The notes under the pieces were generated by a model. That model worked only from the letters and a program-made list of their open reading frames with translations, was not told the origin of the DNA and made no database searches. A program made the translations under genes and the position numbers. 64,000 nucleotides of DNA from Hoylesella buccalis ATCC 35310 (GTDB lineage Bacteria; Bacteroidota; Bacteroidia; Bacteroidales; Bacteroidaceae): NCBI RefSeq assembly GCF_025151385.1, contig NZ_CP102287.1, positions 124,001 to 188,000 on the forward strand, written 5' to 3'. This document shows, one piece after another, positions 1 to 9,137 of this stretch. Each line of letters begins with the position of its first letter. The first letter of the stretch is position 1.

Positions 1-1
1 T

Positions 2-412
2 GTTTTCGCCATCATGTATGGCGACACGCTCTTGCTGAACACCCGTCCGTACAAGGATCGCGGTTGTGCTTTCGGCAACGGATATGCCCGAGCCTTCAAG
101 ATGAGCGATGGCCATCTGCTGCTCACCTACCTCAATGTGCAGGAAATGAGCAGTCGCGCTACCATTGGTGGAATGTTCGGCCTCATTGGTGCGTTGGCCA
201 CGGCTGCCGCCTCCAAGAAGTTAGCCAGTCAGAATGTGTGTTACATCGTCACGCCAGGCAACAAGAAAGCTTTGATTGTTGACGAGAAGCTCATGGCGGT
301 TTTGCTCAACGATCATCAGCCCCTGCTCGACGAATACCGTTCTGTAGAAAAGAAGAAGCGGCTCCATGCCGAGACCGTCATGCCACTGTTGAAGAAAGCT
401 GGCCTGCTGTAA
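2..412 (+). CDS. C-terminal part of a conserved hypothetical protein (partial at left edge)
   Basis: The reading frame is open from base 2 and stops at 412, so the gene starts outside the window; the Met at base 14 is probably internal. The visible part is about 136 residues. It has a glycine- and alanine-rich hydrophobic stretch in the middle (near IGGMFGLIGALATAAA), which could be a glycine-zipper-type or membrane segment. A polar helical C-terminus rich in Lys, Glu and Arg follows. I do not recognise the family and assign no function. It converges with the HD-domain gene on the other strand, 35 bases away. Confidence 0.6.
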   Translation, partial: VFAIMYGDTLLLNTRPYKDRGCAFGNGYARAFKMSDGHLLLTYLNVQEMSSRATIGGMFGLIGALATAAASKKLASQNVCYIVTPGNKKALIVDEKLMAVLLNDHQPLLDEYRSVEKKKRLHAETVMPLLKKAGLL

Positions 413-447
413 GTGAAAAAAGGTCGTGAGCTTTTGGGGTAGACAAG

Positions 448-1104
448 TCAGCAGGTGTGCTGTTTGCCTGTTTCCTCATTATAGAGATTGTCGAATTGTT
501 GTCTTAGTTTTTCTGGGTTCTCGATGATGCTGCGGATGGCTTTCAGGTGCTGTTCGTTAGGCGAGTTGGGAATCCACAGTTTGATGTAGCCTGTGTTGGA
601 ATATTTTTCTTGCAGGTGAGCCAGAAAGCGACGCCACTGTTCTTCGCGATTATTTTCGGGCTCGTTTTCTAAACCAAACTGTACTGCGCGGCGAAAAACA
701 TGCTCTGGGTCGAGGTCTCTGTCAGCCTCGGCCACAATCTTACCGTAGATGCTGCGTGGTGAATGGGATGCGCTGGCACGGTGGTCTTCAACGGCTTCGC
801 GCATGATGCGTATCTGTTCTGGTGAGAACCATCGCTTCAATCGCGCGTCAGCGGCAAGTATTTTTCCTCCGGTAATGTGATGAATGGCTCTCGGTCCAGA
901 CATGCCAATGTCGTGATAGGCCGCAACAGTGTATGCCATGTTTACGTCTGCCCCCATCCTTTTGGCCAGCTCAAGGCTTCCTCTGATGACATGCTGCACA
1001 TGCCCCAATCCATGCGAAAGGCCAAAATCGTTGTATTTTGGTAGGATGTTTTGCTCGATGAAAGCCATTAAATCAAGGTTTACATTGTTTTCTATCATGC
1101 CCAT
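448..1104 (-). CDS. HD-domain metal-dependent phosphohydrolase
   Basis: The protein carries the HD-superfamily metal ligands in order: a first His in the GHVQHV segment near residue 38, the HD pair in AAYHDIG (about His64-Asp65), a DH pair near residue 108 and an Asp in AEADRDLD near residue 128. Proteins with this pattern hydrolyse phosphate esters, often of nucleotides, but the substrate cannot be read from sequence. The frame stays open to 1158, but the MGMIENN start at 1104 (or Met at 1098) fits the family and leaves room for the divergent menA promoter. It is a single gene divergent from menA. Confidence 0.75.
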   Translation of the reverse strand: MGMIENNVNLDLMAFIEQNILPKYNDFGLSHGLGHVQHVIRGSLELAKRMGADVNMAYTVAAYHDIGMSGPRAIHHITGGKILAADARLKRWFSPEQIRIMREAVEDHRASASHSPRSIYGKIVAEADRDLDPEHVFRRAVQFGLENEPENNREEQWRRFLAHLQEKYSNTGYIKLWIPNSPNEQHLKAIRSIIENPEKLRQQFDNLYNEETGKQHTC

Positions 1105-1109
1105 GGGAG

Positions 1110-1144
1110 TTTGTTGCAAATGTAAGAATAATTGTTTATTTTTG
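1110..1144 (+). promoter_or_regulatory. Bacteroidetes-type promoter of menA
   Basis: A -7 element TATTTTTG at 1137-1144 matches TAnnTTTG exactly. Upstream is TTTG at 1110-1113 (23-base gap), or GTTG at 1113-1116 (20-base gap). Transcription would start near 1151, about 33 bases before the menA start codon. Confidence 0.5.
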
Positions 1145-1183
1145 CAAACCAATCTCAAGAAGATTCAACGAAAAACTATTTGT

Positions 1184-2086
1184 ATGCATGCACCTCGTGT
1201 TCAACGCAACTCTCTTCAAGCTTGGCTCTTGGCCATGCGTCCCAAAACTTTGTCTGGTTCGGCTGTTCCCGTTATGATTGCCACGGCATTGGCACTGGCG
1301 AAGACTGACTGGAACGTTCGTGTTGTGCCGGTAGTGTTGTGTTTCCTCTTTGCTTTCATCATGCAGATAGACGCCAATTTCATCAACGACTATCTTGACT
1401 TCAAGCGGGGAAATGACGATGAAACCCGACTGGGACCACGTCGTGCTTGTGCGCAGGGGTGGATTTCTCCGCAAGCCATGCGCATGGGTATTGCCCTCAC
1501 AACTTTGCTGGCGTGTGTGGTTGGACTACCTTTGATTTGCTATGGCGGTGTTGAAATGATTGGAGTGGGACTTCTCTGTGTCTTGTTTTGTTTCCTCTAC
1601 ACCACGCATCTGTCTTATCTCGGACTGGGTGATCTACTGGTTCTTCTCTTCTTTGGCCTGATTCCTGTTTGTGTAACCTACTATTTGGCGATGCCATCAA
1701 CGATGAATCACGTCACTTGGGAAGTGGTGTCGAGTTCGCTGGCCTGTGGAATTGTCATTGATACCTTGTTGATTGTCAACAACTATCGTGACTTGGAGAA
1801 CGATCGGCGAGCCCACAAGATGACCTTGGTAGTACGGATGGGTGAATCCTTATCACGCAAATTTTATCTCTTGCTGGGATGGTTGGGATGGTTGTTGGGT
1901 ATCGTGTTTTTGTTCAACGGGCATCCTTGGGCCTTCATCTTCTCTATGATTTATTTAGTTTTGCATACGCGTACTTGCCGTCGCATGCGAGTTAAACAAG
2001 GTAAGGCGCTGAATCAAATCCTTGGTGAGACAGGGCGGAACATCTTTATATATGGTGTTCTGGTTTCTCTCGGTCTGCTTTTTTAA
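1184..2086 (+). CDS. menA: 1,4-dihydroxy-2-naphthoate polyprenyltransferase (MenA, UbiA family)
   Basis: This integral membrane enzyme attaches a polyprenyl chain to 1,4-dihydroxy-2-naphthoate in menaquinone synthesis. The two Asp-rich UbiA motifs are present: NDYLDFKRGNDDE at about residues 68-80, and NNYRDLENDRRAHK at about 199-212. Seven to nine hydrophobic segments are visible. The start at 1184 gives 300 residues, the usual MenA length; the frame is open further upstream but runs through the promoter and the divergent HD gene. The menA stop overlaps the end of the convergent porin gene by 4 bases. Menaquinone is the expected quinone of an anaerobic Bacteroidales member. Confidence 0.9.
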   Translation: MHAPRVQRNSLQAWLLAMRPKTLSGSAVPVMIATALALAKTDWNVRVVPVVLCFLFAFIMQIDANFINDYLDFKRGNDDETRLGPRRACAQGWISPQAMRMGIALTTLLACVVGLPLICYGGVEMIGVGLLCVLFCFLYTTHLSYLGLGDLLVLLFFGLIPVCVTYYLAMPSTMNHVTWEVVSSSLACGIVIDTLLIVNNYRDLENDRRAHKMTLVVRMGESLSRKFYLLLGWLGWLLGIVFLFNGHPWAFIFSMIYLVLHTRTCRRMRVKQGKALNQILGETGRNIFIYGVLVSLGLLF

Positions 2087-4401
2087 TTGAAGAAGTTCCA
2101 GCTCAACCCAAAGCGGATGATGCTGCCGTTGAGCGGATAGTGAGGAACGAGGAAACTTGCCTTCGTGCCACTGCCCGCATTGGCATGACTGTACATCACG
2201 AAGAAGCGTGTTTGTTGCAAGTGGAAATTAGCGTATGCGTTCACGATAGGGTAGTTGCCTATTTCAACGCGGTCGGTATTTTCCTGCACAACAAACTGAC
2301 CTAAGGCCGGACTGTAATCAGGTGCATAGTACTTGGTGAAGTAACGTACGTCGGCACCCACGTCACATTTCAGTACTTTGGCTATCTTCAATCGGAAATA
2401 AAGATTAGAGTAAATGTTGAGTTTTGGTAATGGCAACGCCGTTTGACTGGATGAGTTTTGAAAGGTAATGACCGATTCCCAGTGCAAAGGTCCCCATGCT
2501 ACATCCTGCGACAGTGAGGCCGTCAGCACGTTGATGGCTTCACTGCTTTGCCGAACGCCAACCTCTGTGCCAATACGCTGATACTGATTGTTGATGGTAT
2601 AGGCTTGCGCCAGGTAGGTATAATTGGTCAATTCGTCCACGGCAATGCGCAGTGAAGTCTTGGTTTTGGCATAGCTCAACAAGCCTTGAATACGCGTGTG
2701 TGTGGTGTTGCTCAAGTCATCATTATCCCAGAGGAAATGACGTCCGTGGTAATGACGGTAGTAAAAAGTGGGTTGATAGCGATGGAAGAAGCCACTCGCA
2801 GCCAACTGTACGGTGTCACCAAACAGCTTGAAGTTGAGGTCGGCGGTGGCGTTGATGTCTATCTTGCCTGCATCTCGTCCTGCAACACCCACCTCTCCGG
2901 TCACTTCATAGTGGAAAGTTTTGCCTTGTGTCTTGCTCAATTGTCCGCCAACGTACACGGAGTTTTCGTTGTAAGTCGCCATTCCAACGGTGTCGGGTAG
3001 CGTGAAATGACGCAGTTCGTGACTGACAAAAGCTTTCAATCCCGATTTGGCCCATTTGTTAAATCCTTCCAAGAGCGATAGTGCAAACGTGTTGTGCACA
3101 CGGTAGTGCTTGGTCTTGTCATAAATAGAGTCACCTCGCAGCCATTCATCCATCTTGTATGTGTTGGCATAGTAGTTGTCTGGCGTCTGATATGCTTGAT
3201 AGATGCGGGTGTAATTGTCGAATTTCAGCGTGTGTATGAAGCTGGTCACGGGCACATATTCGTTCTTTACCCAAGCCGTATCCTTATTTTCTTTCTTTTG
3301 TTTGGCCAACAAACTGTCTGCTGCCTGTTGACCGTTCACGACAATACGGCCGCTGTCTTGCGCTGCAGGAGTTGCAGACTCAACGCCTGCAATGACCGCG
3401 TCATCAGGCCTGCCGGCCAGCGGTTCTGTTTCTTTCAGGTCGTCATCGTTCAGTGTTCTGCCATCTTTCTTGGCCTGTTTCCTGGCCTTTTGCTTGGCTT
3501 TCTTCGCATCATTTTCTTTCTTGGCCTCCATGGCAAACTTTTTTGCCTTAATCTCTTCAGCCGTCATGGGTACTTTTCGATTGAAGCCAACGTTGTATCT
3601 ATGACTGAAAAAAACGTGCTGATTATCGTTACGGTTCCAGTTCTGCTGCAATACCGTCGGTATTTCTGATGTTTGGTAGTTATCGTCAAAGCTTTCTGGG
3701 TTGGTGATGAATTTGTCATCAGTAATACCTCCATTCTCTGTATTCTTTTGATGATTGGTCGAAAAGAGCAGGTGAGCTTGATACCGTTCGCCGAGATAGG
3801 AACCGTACAGGGTGTAGTTGAAATGTGAAGACGCTTGGTTGGAATAATAGCCACGGCCGTAAAGGTAATCGAATTTAAATCCCAAACCTAACTTCTTGCC
3901 CGCATTGACGGCAAACTTAGCCGTGAAATGATCTTCCCCGTTGGTGCGGTTTCCGGCCGTATTGTAGGTCAAGTTGGTGATGGGCGACAGTGTGTTGGTG
4001 AAATGAAAATCGCCCGGAGCAACGATGAAGTAGTCATAGGGTTGCGTAAAGATAAACTGTTCATCAGCACGTTGGCGATCGACGAACAGCCTGTGGATGC
4101 GTGGTGCGCCCAGATTGCCCGTAGAATTGTATTCACCGCGCATGCCCGTTGTAAAGATGCTGTTGGGATACATGTGTGACAAGGTGTCGGGAATGGCAGG
4201 AACGATGTCACCAAAACGTTCGCTGACCGTCCAAACCTTCAGCCCCTTCGGAATTTCTTTGTTCTCATGGGTCGAGTCGTTGGCCATGCCATCTCGTCGC
4301 GTAATGTTACCACTTGGGTCTATTTGATTATAGTCGTCTATCTGAGCAACCATAGTCAAGGACGATAGTAAAAGGAATATGGATAATAAAAATCGAGTCA
4401 T
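2083..4401 (-). CDS. Putative outer-membrane porin (Porin_10-like)
   Basis: A 772-residue protein starting with a clear signal peptide (MTRFLLSIFLLLSS, cleavage near AQ). It then has long alternating aromatic and polar stretches typical of an outer-membrane beta barrel and ends in Trp-Asn-Phe-Phe-Asn, a barrel-like terminus. A Lys-rich, low-complexity insert lies near residues 285-320. The length and layout fit the Bacteroidetes putative porin family; substrate unknown. The start at 4401 is set by the signal peptide. It overlaps the stop of the upstream small membrane protein by 4 bases (ATGA), so the two are probably translationally coupled. Confidence 0.75.
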   Translation of the reverse strand: MTRFLLSIFLLLSSLTMVAQIDDYNQIDPSGNITRRDGMANDSTHENKEIPKGLKVWTVSERFGDIVPAIPDTLSHMYPNSIFTTGMRGEYNSTGNLGAPRIHRLFVDRQRADEQFIFTQPYDYFIVAPGDFHFTNTLSPITNLTYNTAGNRTNGEDHFTAKFAVNAGKKLGLGFKFDYLYGRGYYSNQASSHFNYTLYGSYLGERYQAHLLFSTNHQKNTENGGITDDKFITNPESFDDNYQTSEIPTVLQQNWNRNDNQHVFFSHRYNVGFNRKVPMTAEEIKAKKFAMEAKKENDAKKAKQKARKQAKKDGRTLNDDDLKETEPLAGRPDDAVIAGVESATPAAQDSGRIVVNGQQAADSLLAKQKKENKDTAWVKNEYVPVTSFIHTLKFDNYTRIYQAYQTPDNYYANTYKMDEWLRGDSIYDKTKHYRVHNTFALSLLEGFNKWAKSGLKAFVSHELRHFTLPDTVGMATYNENSVYVGGQLSKTQGKTFHYEVTGEVGVAGRDAGKIDINATADLNFKLFGDTVQLAASGFFHRYQPTFYYRHYHGRHFLWDNDDLSNTTHTRIQGLLSYAKTKTSLRIAVDELTNYTYLAQAYTINNQYQRIGTEVGVRQSSEAINVLTASLSQDVAWGPLHWESVITFQNSSSQTALPLPKLNIYSNLYFRLKIAKVLKCDVGADVRYFTKYYAPDYSPALGQFVVQENTDRVEIGNYPIVNAYANFHLQQTRFFVMYSHANAGSGTKASFLVPHYPLNGSIIRFGLSWNFFN

Positions 4402-4619
4402 TTGTGGAATATGCGAATGCTGCATTCGGCCATCTTGAAGAACATAGCGGTTAGGATGATGATGATTCCAAGCGTTTCTTTTTGTGTAAAGAAATAGAAG
4501 ATGACGCCTACCACGGCACCAATCATGAAGATGATGTTGAGTATGTTTCGAATCCAAAAGATTCTATCGCGTGGCGTTTCGCCTGTTCCTCTTTGTCGTC
4601 TTGGGTATTTTGCACTCAT
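4398..4619 (-). CDS. Small two-helix membrane protein
   Basis: A 73-residue protein with a basic N-terminus (MSAKYPRRQRG) and two hydrophobic segments, about residues 26-44 and 50-63. It lies just upstream of the porin gene on the same strand with a 4-base ATGA overlap. Family not recognised; a role in anchoring or expressing the neighbouring porin would be a guess. Confidence 0.6.
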   Translation of the reverse strand: MSAKYPRRQRGTGETPRDRIFWIRNILNIIFMIGAVVGVIFYFFTQKETLGIIIILTAMFFKMAECSIRIFHK

Positions 4620-4701
4620 ATAGATGTGGTGTTATCGCTTGAAAAAATAGTTTTTATTAGTGTTTCTGCCTGTCTGTTGATGCTCAGCCAGGTATGGTTT
4701 G

Positions 4702-5649
4702 TCAGCGAAGTCGATAGGAAATCTGACTGAATATTTCATCTTTGCGGTCGATGGTATTGCGGCGAAACTTTGATGACAGGGGACGCAGACTGTTCTTTTT
4801 CTTGTTGATGGCCACCTCGTCAGTAATCCATTCGTCTGCACTGACCGACATGTGTGTGGGCCGTCCCTTCTCATAGTCGTAGTGTATGCGGCTCATCGTG
4901 AGCTCCAAGTGGTTGTCTGTGCACTTGGCAATCAGCGTATAATCGAATTCTGTCCGGTCTAATGACAGGAATGACTTACTGAATTCCAACCACTCTGTGT
5001 ATCGGGCGGCAATGATATTCTGTTCTTGATTGACTAGCGCGATGTGGCTATTGAGTTGATTTTCGCCTTTTGTCAGTTCATCAAGATATTGATAGGTGAT
5101 GTCGTAAATCTGCTTGCCCGTTTTCCCAGGGGCTTTTAAATCGAGGGTGAATACTACTTTGCCATCGGCATCTTGCGGTACACCTCCCTCCAAATACTTG
5201 GAATCATATTTGTCTGTCTTCGGCATAGTGACCTTTGAACTAACCGATTGCTGTTGCGAGCTGCTTCTTTGATTGCTCTCGTTCGCACTGTTGTCTGGGA
5301 TGGACCAGCCTGATGACGAACCTGCAACAGCTTTCTGCGCATCTTCAACAGTCTGTCTTGCCTTCTTCTTAATCATCTCTGCTTCCATCTTGTATCGAGC
5401 TGCCTCCTTGTTGGCACGCTCAATTTCAGCTTCAATTCGTGCTTTCTCGGCCTGTTTAGCTTTGTCTTTGGCAGCTTTCTTGGCCTCTGCAGCAGCTCGT
5501 TTTGCAGCTTTCCTAGCCTCTATGACGGCTTTCTTGGCAGCCTGCGCTTCTTGTTTGGCCTTTTCCAATTTTTGCTCCGGCGTCAAAACTGTCTGAGCTT
5601 GGATTATCAAAGGCATGGCTAAGAGAATGGCGATGACAAACTTTCTCAT
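4702..5649 (-). CDS. DUF4468-type secreted protein with N-terminal coiled coil
   Basis: A 315-residue protein with a signal peptide (residues 1-18, MRKFVIAILLAMPLIIQA). A long Ala/Lys/Glu-rich coiled coil follows (about 20-105), then a Ser/Gln-rich linker (about 107-140). The C-terminal globular domain (about 155-310) resembles DUF4468, a periplasmic or surface domain common in Bacteroidetes with no established reaction. It is upstream of the small membrane protein and porin on the same strand, with an 82-base gap. A decayed copy of its 5' end lies at about 6100-6310. Confidence 0.7.
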   Translation of the reverse strand: MRKFVIAILLAMPLIIQAQTVLTPEQKLEKAKQEAQAAKKAVIEARKAAKRAAAEAKKAAKDKAKQAEKARIEAEIERANKEAARYKMEAEMIKKKARQTVEDAQKAVAGSSSGWSIPDNSANESNQRSSSQQQSVSSKVTMPKTDKYDSKYLEGGVPQDADGKVVFTLDLKAPGKTGKQIYDITYQYLDELTKGENQLNSHIALVNQEQNIIAARYTEWLEFSKSFLSLDRTEFDYTLIAKCTDNHLELTMSRIHYDYEKGRPTHMSVSADEWITDEVAINKKKNSLRPLSSKFRRNTIDRKDEIFSQISYRLR

Positions 5650-5854
5650 AATTCAATCGGTTGATTCAGTCTACAAATGTATATATTTTCAGCGTAAATG
5701 ACGCACAATTTGAGAAGATTAACGAAAAAGGATGAAATCTGTTCCTTGCACTACAACCGCTGCAAGTTATACTTTCTCGCTGTTAGAAGAATATAAATTA
5801 CCTTACCCTATTTTACCAGTTTCTAATTCCTGTTGCTGGTGCCATGATAGAGTC

Positions 5855-6079
5855 TCATCCCAACTGTCCTCCCATTCTTTTGCACAGACTGGCGATGTCG
5901 TCTACCATACTTTCAAACGATTGCGTATGTACAAAGCCATAGTGCTTGTCTATGAAGTCAATACCCTTGAAGCGACTCAGATAGCCGAAAGCCTCTTTCA
6001 TGGTAAGGCCGAACCGCTTGCCAAACTCATGAATGAAAATCATCGTCCATTCTAATTTGTCTTCTTTGCTGTATTCCAT
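5855..6079 (-). CDS. DUF3791-like small protein
   Basis: A 74-residue acidic protein containing FGLTMKEAFGYL, GIDFIDKHYGFVHTQS and CKRMGG, the pattern of the DUF3791 family. Such proteins often sit beside a DUF3990 partner in what look like toxin-antitoxin-type pairs (family knowledge). No DUF3990-like frame is visible on either side here, so this looks like an orphan. It lies between the DUF4468 gene and that gene's decayed duplicate. Confidence 0.6.
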   Translation of the reverse strand: MEYSKEDKLEWTMIFIHEFGKRFGLTMKEAFGYLSRFKGIDFIDKHYGFVHTQSFESMVDDIASLCKRMGGQLG

Positions 6080-6099
6080 GAAGTGTCCTCCTTTTTATA

Positions 6100-6310
6100 C
6101 TGACTACGGAAGAAAAGCTGCCAGCTACCCGCCATGCCTTGAGCGTTCTTGATGCTGTGTTTGCTGTAAATTCTTAGCTACATTGTGTGCATTCTTATCA
6201 GCCTTCACCTCCTGTTTGCCCTTTTCTAACTGTCACTTCAGAGCCAAGTGGGTCTGAGGTCGATTTATGAAAGGCAAGACCGAGAAGATGGCTGTACCAA
6301 ACTTTCTCAT
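6100..6310 (-). pseudogene. Decayed duplicate of the 5' end of the DUF4468 gene
   Basis: Reading leftward from ATG at 6310 gives MRKFGTAIFSVLPFI, a match to the signal peptide of the intact gene at 4702-5649. An in-frame stop follows. After a frame change, a QLEKGKQEVKADK stretch corresponds to KLEKAKQEAQAAKK in the intact copy. Similarity continues upstream: the 5' flanks 5650-5730 and 6311-6395 share long matching blocks, such as ACAAATGTATATATTTTC and AATTTGAGAAGATTAA. This is a partial tandem duplication that has decayed. Confidence 0.75.
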
Positions 6311-6469
6311 CATCCAGTTAATTGATTCATTTCACAAATGTATATATTTTCTGTGTAAATGACGCAAAATTTGAGAAGATTAATGAAAGCAATGATTCAA
6401 ACATTAATGATACTACCGTTACAAATTATCCTTTCAGTTTGAAAGCGGAAGTAATATGATAATGGCATG

Positions 6470-6860
6470 CGCGTATGATTTTTCTTGACAAACTACCTCT
6501 TCATATTTCACGTATTTACCATCAACTGGTCTTTTGGTTGTAAATACGCCAAAATTTAGCTATTTTTATATGTTGTTGATAGCTAATAATTTATGAGAAT
6601 CTTGCGTCGGATGAGCTGGAAGTTCATGTCTTCTTATGGCAAATACCATTGCTTTAAGGGCGCAATTTACATGCTTTTACCCGATAATATCCTACAGATT
6701 GGACACCAAAGACATTCTTTTAATTGGGTAAAAGCAATGAGTTTAGGGTGAAAACTGATTTTTCTTGACAATAATTCTCAAGTTTACATCCTGTTTGCCT
6801 ATCAATTTTTTCTAGATTGAAAGTTTGTTAGTGCCGTTTTTAGGGCATTTCTTGGTAAAA
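6470..6860. repeat. Dispersed ~380-bp intergenic repeat, copy A
   Basis: Shares ordered blocks with 39522-39900 and 49150-49530: TTTTTCTTGACA at the left end, AATACGCCAAAAT in the body, an inverted pair TGCTTTTACCC / GGGTAAAAGCA, and a right-end block near 6800-6850 with TTTTTTCTAGATTGAAAG and GTGCCGTTTT. No convincing protein frame is conserved among the copies. The remainder of 6311-6937 holds the duplicated DUF4468 upstream region and no gene. Confidence 0.65.
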
Positions 6861-6937
6861 AAAGAAGACGATATACTTATTACAATGTGTAATGATTCAG
6901 TTCTGCTCATGCAAATGCTGAACGTTGAATGGTGAAG

Positions 6938-8974
6938 TTATTTTTGTTCCAACATCGCCTGCAACCTCACGATTTCATCCCTGTACTGAGCGGCTTGCAG
7001 GAAATCTAAGTCCTTGGCTGCTTGTTTCATCAAGGCAGTGGTGTTGGCAATGCTCTTCTCAAGTTGTTCGCGCGTCATTCGCAATACAATCGGGTCGGCT
7101 GCAAAGGCGCCACTCTCTGCCTCCATATACGCCTGTTGGGCGGCAAGGGTGGGGTAGCGCCAATCTTTCTCATTCTCTTTCGAGGTGGGCAATGCGTTCT
7201 TGATTTCCTTGACAATCTGCTGTGGCGTGATGTGGTGTTCCTCGTTGTATTTCAGCTGAATGGAGCGGCGGCGAGCGGTTTCGTCGATGGTGCGCTGCAT
7301 GCTTTCGGTGATGGTGTCAGCATACATAATTACTTTTCCGTTGACATTGCGTGCGGCGCGTCCTGCCGTTTGCGTCAAACTACGGTGACTTCGCAAAAAC
7401 CCTTCCTTGTCAGCGTCAAGGATGGCCACGAGCGATACCTCTGGTAAATCCAGACCCTCGCGCAGCAAGTTGACCCCAACCAAAACGTCAAAAACGCCGG
7501 CACGCAGGTCGGTCATGATCTTTACGCGGTCCAGCGTGGCCACGTCGCTGTGGATGTAGTTGGCACGCACGTCATGATTGAGCAGGTATTCGGTCAGCTC
7601 CTCGGCCATACGTTTGGTCAGCGTGGTGACCAGGACACGTTCTTCGCGTTCGGTGCGTTGCAGAATTTCGTCCAAAAGGTCGTCAATTTGGTTTTCGCTG
7701 GGGCGCACATCAATCTCCGGATCGAGCAATCCCGTGGGTCGGATGATTTGTTCTACCACGACCCCTTCAGCCTCTTGCAGCTCATAGTCGGCAGGGGTGG
7801 CCGAAACGTAGATGGTCTGATGGAGCATGTCGTGGAACTCTTCAAAGCGCAGCGGACGATTGTCAAACGCTGCTGGCAGGCGGAATCCGTACTCCACGAG
7901 ATTCTGCTTACGGGCCCTGTCGCCACCGTACATGGCACTGATTTGCGGCACGCTGACGTGACTCTCGTCGACAACAAGTAGGAAATCTTTTGGAAAGAAG
8001 TCTAAAAGGCAATAAGGCCGCTGACCGGCTTCACGTCCGTCAAAGTAGCGCGAATAGTTCTCAATGCCGCTGCAGTGGCCCAGTTCCTTAATCATCTCTA
8101 TGTCGTATTCCACACGTTCCTTGATGCGTTGTGCTTTGATGGTGTCACCAAGGTCGTTGAAATAGTCAATTTGCTTCACCAAGTCGTCCTGAATGGCACG
8201 GATGGCGTGCTCGGTCTGTTCTTTTGTCGTAACGAAGAGATTGGCGGGGTAAATGTGATATTCCTCAAATTCTTCCAATCGATGGAAGGTCACACTGTCC
8301 ACTTCCTCGATGCTGTCAATCTCTTCGTCCCACCAGGTGATGCGAAGAATGTTGTTGGAGTAGGCCATCGCGATGTCTACCGTATCGCCCTTGACGCGAA
8401 AATTGCCACGTTGCAGGTCGATGTCATTGCGAACATACAGTGCTTCCACCAACTTCCGTAAAAAATCATTACGATCTAATCGTTCTCCTTTCTTCACCGT
8501 AATGATGCTGTTGGTCATGGCCGAGGGGCCTCCCATGCCGTAAATGCACGAAACGGAAGACACGACAATGACGTCTTTTCTTCCTGATAACAAAGCACTT
8601 ACCGCACTCAAACGCAGGCGGTCTATCTCGTCGTTGATGGCCAAGTCTTTCTCAATATACAGGTCGGTCGTAGGAAGATAAGCCTCGGGTTGATAATAGT
8701 CATAATAAGATACATAATACTCTACTGCGTTCTCGGGGAAAAAGCCCTTCATCTCTTCGTAGAGTTGGGCTGCCAGCGTCTTGTTATGACTCAGAATCAG
8801 CGTTGGCATTTGTACGTTGTTGATGACGTTGGCCACCGTGAAAGTCTTGCCCGATCCGGTTACACCGAGCAACACCTGAGCTGGATCACCCCGTTGAATG
8901 CCATCGGTGAGTTGCTGAATGGCTTCTGGTTGGTCGCCCGTAGGTTTGTATTTTGACGTGAGTTTGAAATTCAT
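6938..8974 (-). CDS. uvrB: UvrB, excinuclease ABC subunit B
   Basis: UvrB receives damaged DNA from UvrA, opens the strands with its helicase-like motor and beta-hairpin, and recruits UvrC for dual incision in nucleotide excision repair. Visible features are Walker A (GVTGSGKT, about residues 38-45), the Tyr-rich beta-hairpin (YYDYYQPEAY near residue 92), the DESH Walker B box, helicase motifs IV-VI including QTAGRAARN, and a C-terminal UVR motif (about 630-670). The 678-residue length equals that of typical UvrB. It is monocistronic. A possible promoter -7 box (TACTTTTG on the minus strand) lies at 9028-9035. Confidence 0.97.
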   Translation of the reverse strand: MNFKLTSKYKPTGDQPEAIQQLTDGIQRGDPAQVLLGVTGSGKTFTVANVINNVQMPTLILSHNKTLAAQLYEEMKGFFPENAVEYYVSYYDYYQPEAYLPTTDLYIEKDLAINDEIDRLRLSAVSALLSGRKDVIVVSSVSCIYGMGGPSAMTNSIITVKKGERLDRNDFLRKLVEALYVRNDIDLQRGNFRVKGDTVDIAMAYSNNILRITWWDEEIDSIEEVDSVTFHRLEEFEEYHIYPANLFVTTKEQTEHAIRAIQDDLVKQIDYFNDLGDTIKAQRIKERVEYDIEMIKELGHCSGIENYSRYFDGREAGQRPYCLLDFFPKDFLLVVDESHVSVPQISAMYGGDRARKQNLVEYGFRLPAAFDNRPLRFEEFHDMLHQTIYVSATPADYELQEAEGVVVEQIIRPTGLLDPEIDVRPSENQIDDLLDEILQRTEREERVLVTTLTKRMAEELTEYLLNHDVRANYIHSDVATLDRVKIMTDLRAGVFDVLVGVNLLREGLDLPEVSLVAILDADKEGFLRSHRSLTQTAGRAARNVNGKVIMYADTITESMQRTIDETARRRSIQLKYNEEHHITPQQIVKEIKNALPTSKENEKDWRYPTLAAQQAYMEAESGAFAADPIVLRMTREQLEKSIANTTALMKQAAKDLDFLQAAQYRDEIVRLQAMLEQK

Positions 8975-9088
8975 CCTGAATCTATTGAAGGATTGTTTCT
9001 AAGCATGCAAATGGCTGCCCAGACATGCAAAAGTACAAAAATATCCGTTATAAAGGTTAATTATTTGCGAAAAAGCATTCTCTTTACT

Positions 9089-9119
9089 TTGTAAATCGAT
9101 GGATTATATGTACTTTTGC
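9089..9119 (+). promoter_or_regulatory. Bacteroidetes-type promoter of the bamD-rpoZ-DUF4293 operon
   Basis: TTTG at 9089-9092 and TACTTTTG at 9112-9119 are separated by 19 bases, matching the Bacteroidetes vegetative consensus. The expected start of transcription is near 9126, a few bases before the lipoprotein start codon at 9138. Confidence 0.7.
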
Positions 9120-9137
9120 ACTCCAAAGATCATGTCA

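Noticed and set aside
4238..4249. 12-base identity (CAGCCCCTTCGG) between the array B spacer and the porin gene, which could suggest a host-receptor target
   Set aside because: The match does not extend on either side. One such 12-base hit is expected by chance given three spacers and both strands of a 64-kb window.
5732..6055. 107-residue rightward open frame over the DUF3791-like gene
   Set aside because: It is the antisense shadow of the better-supported DUF3791-like protein.
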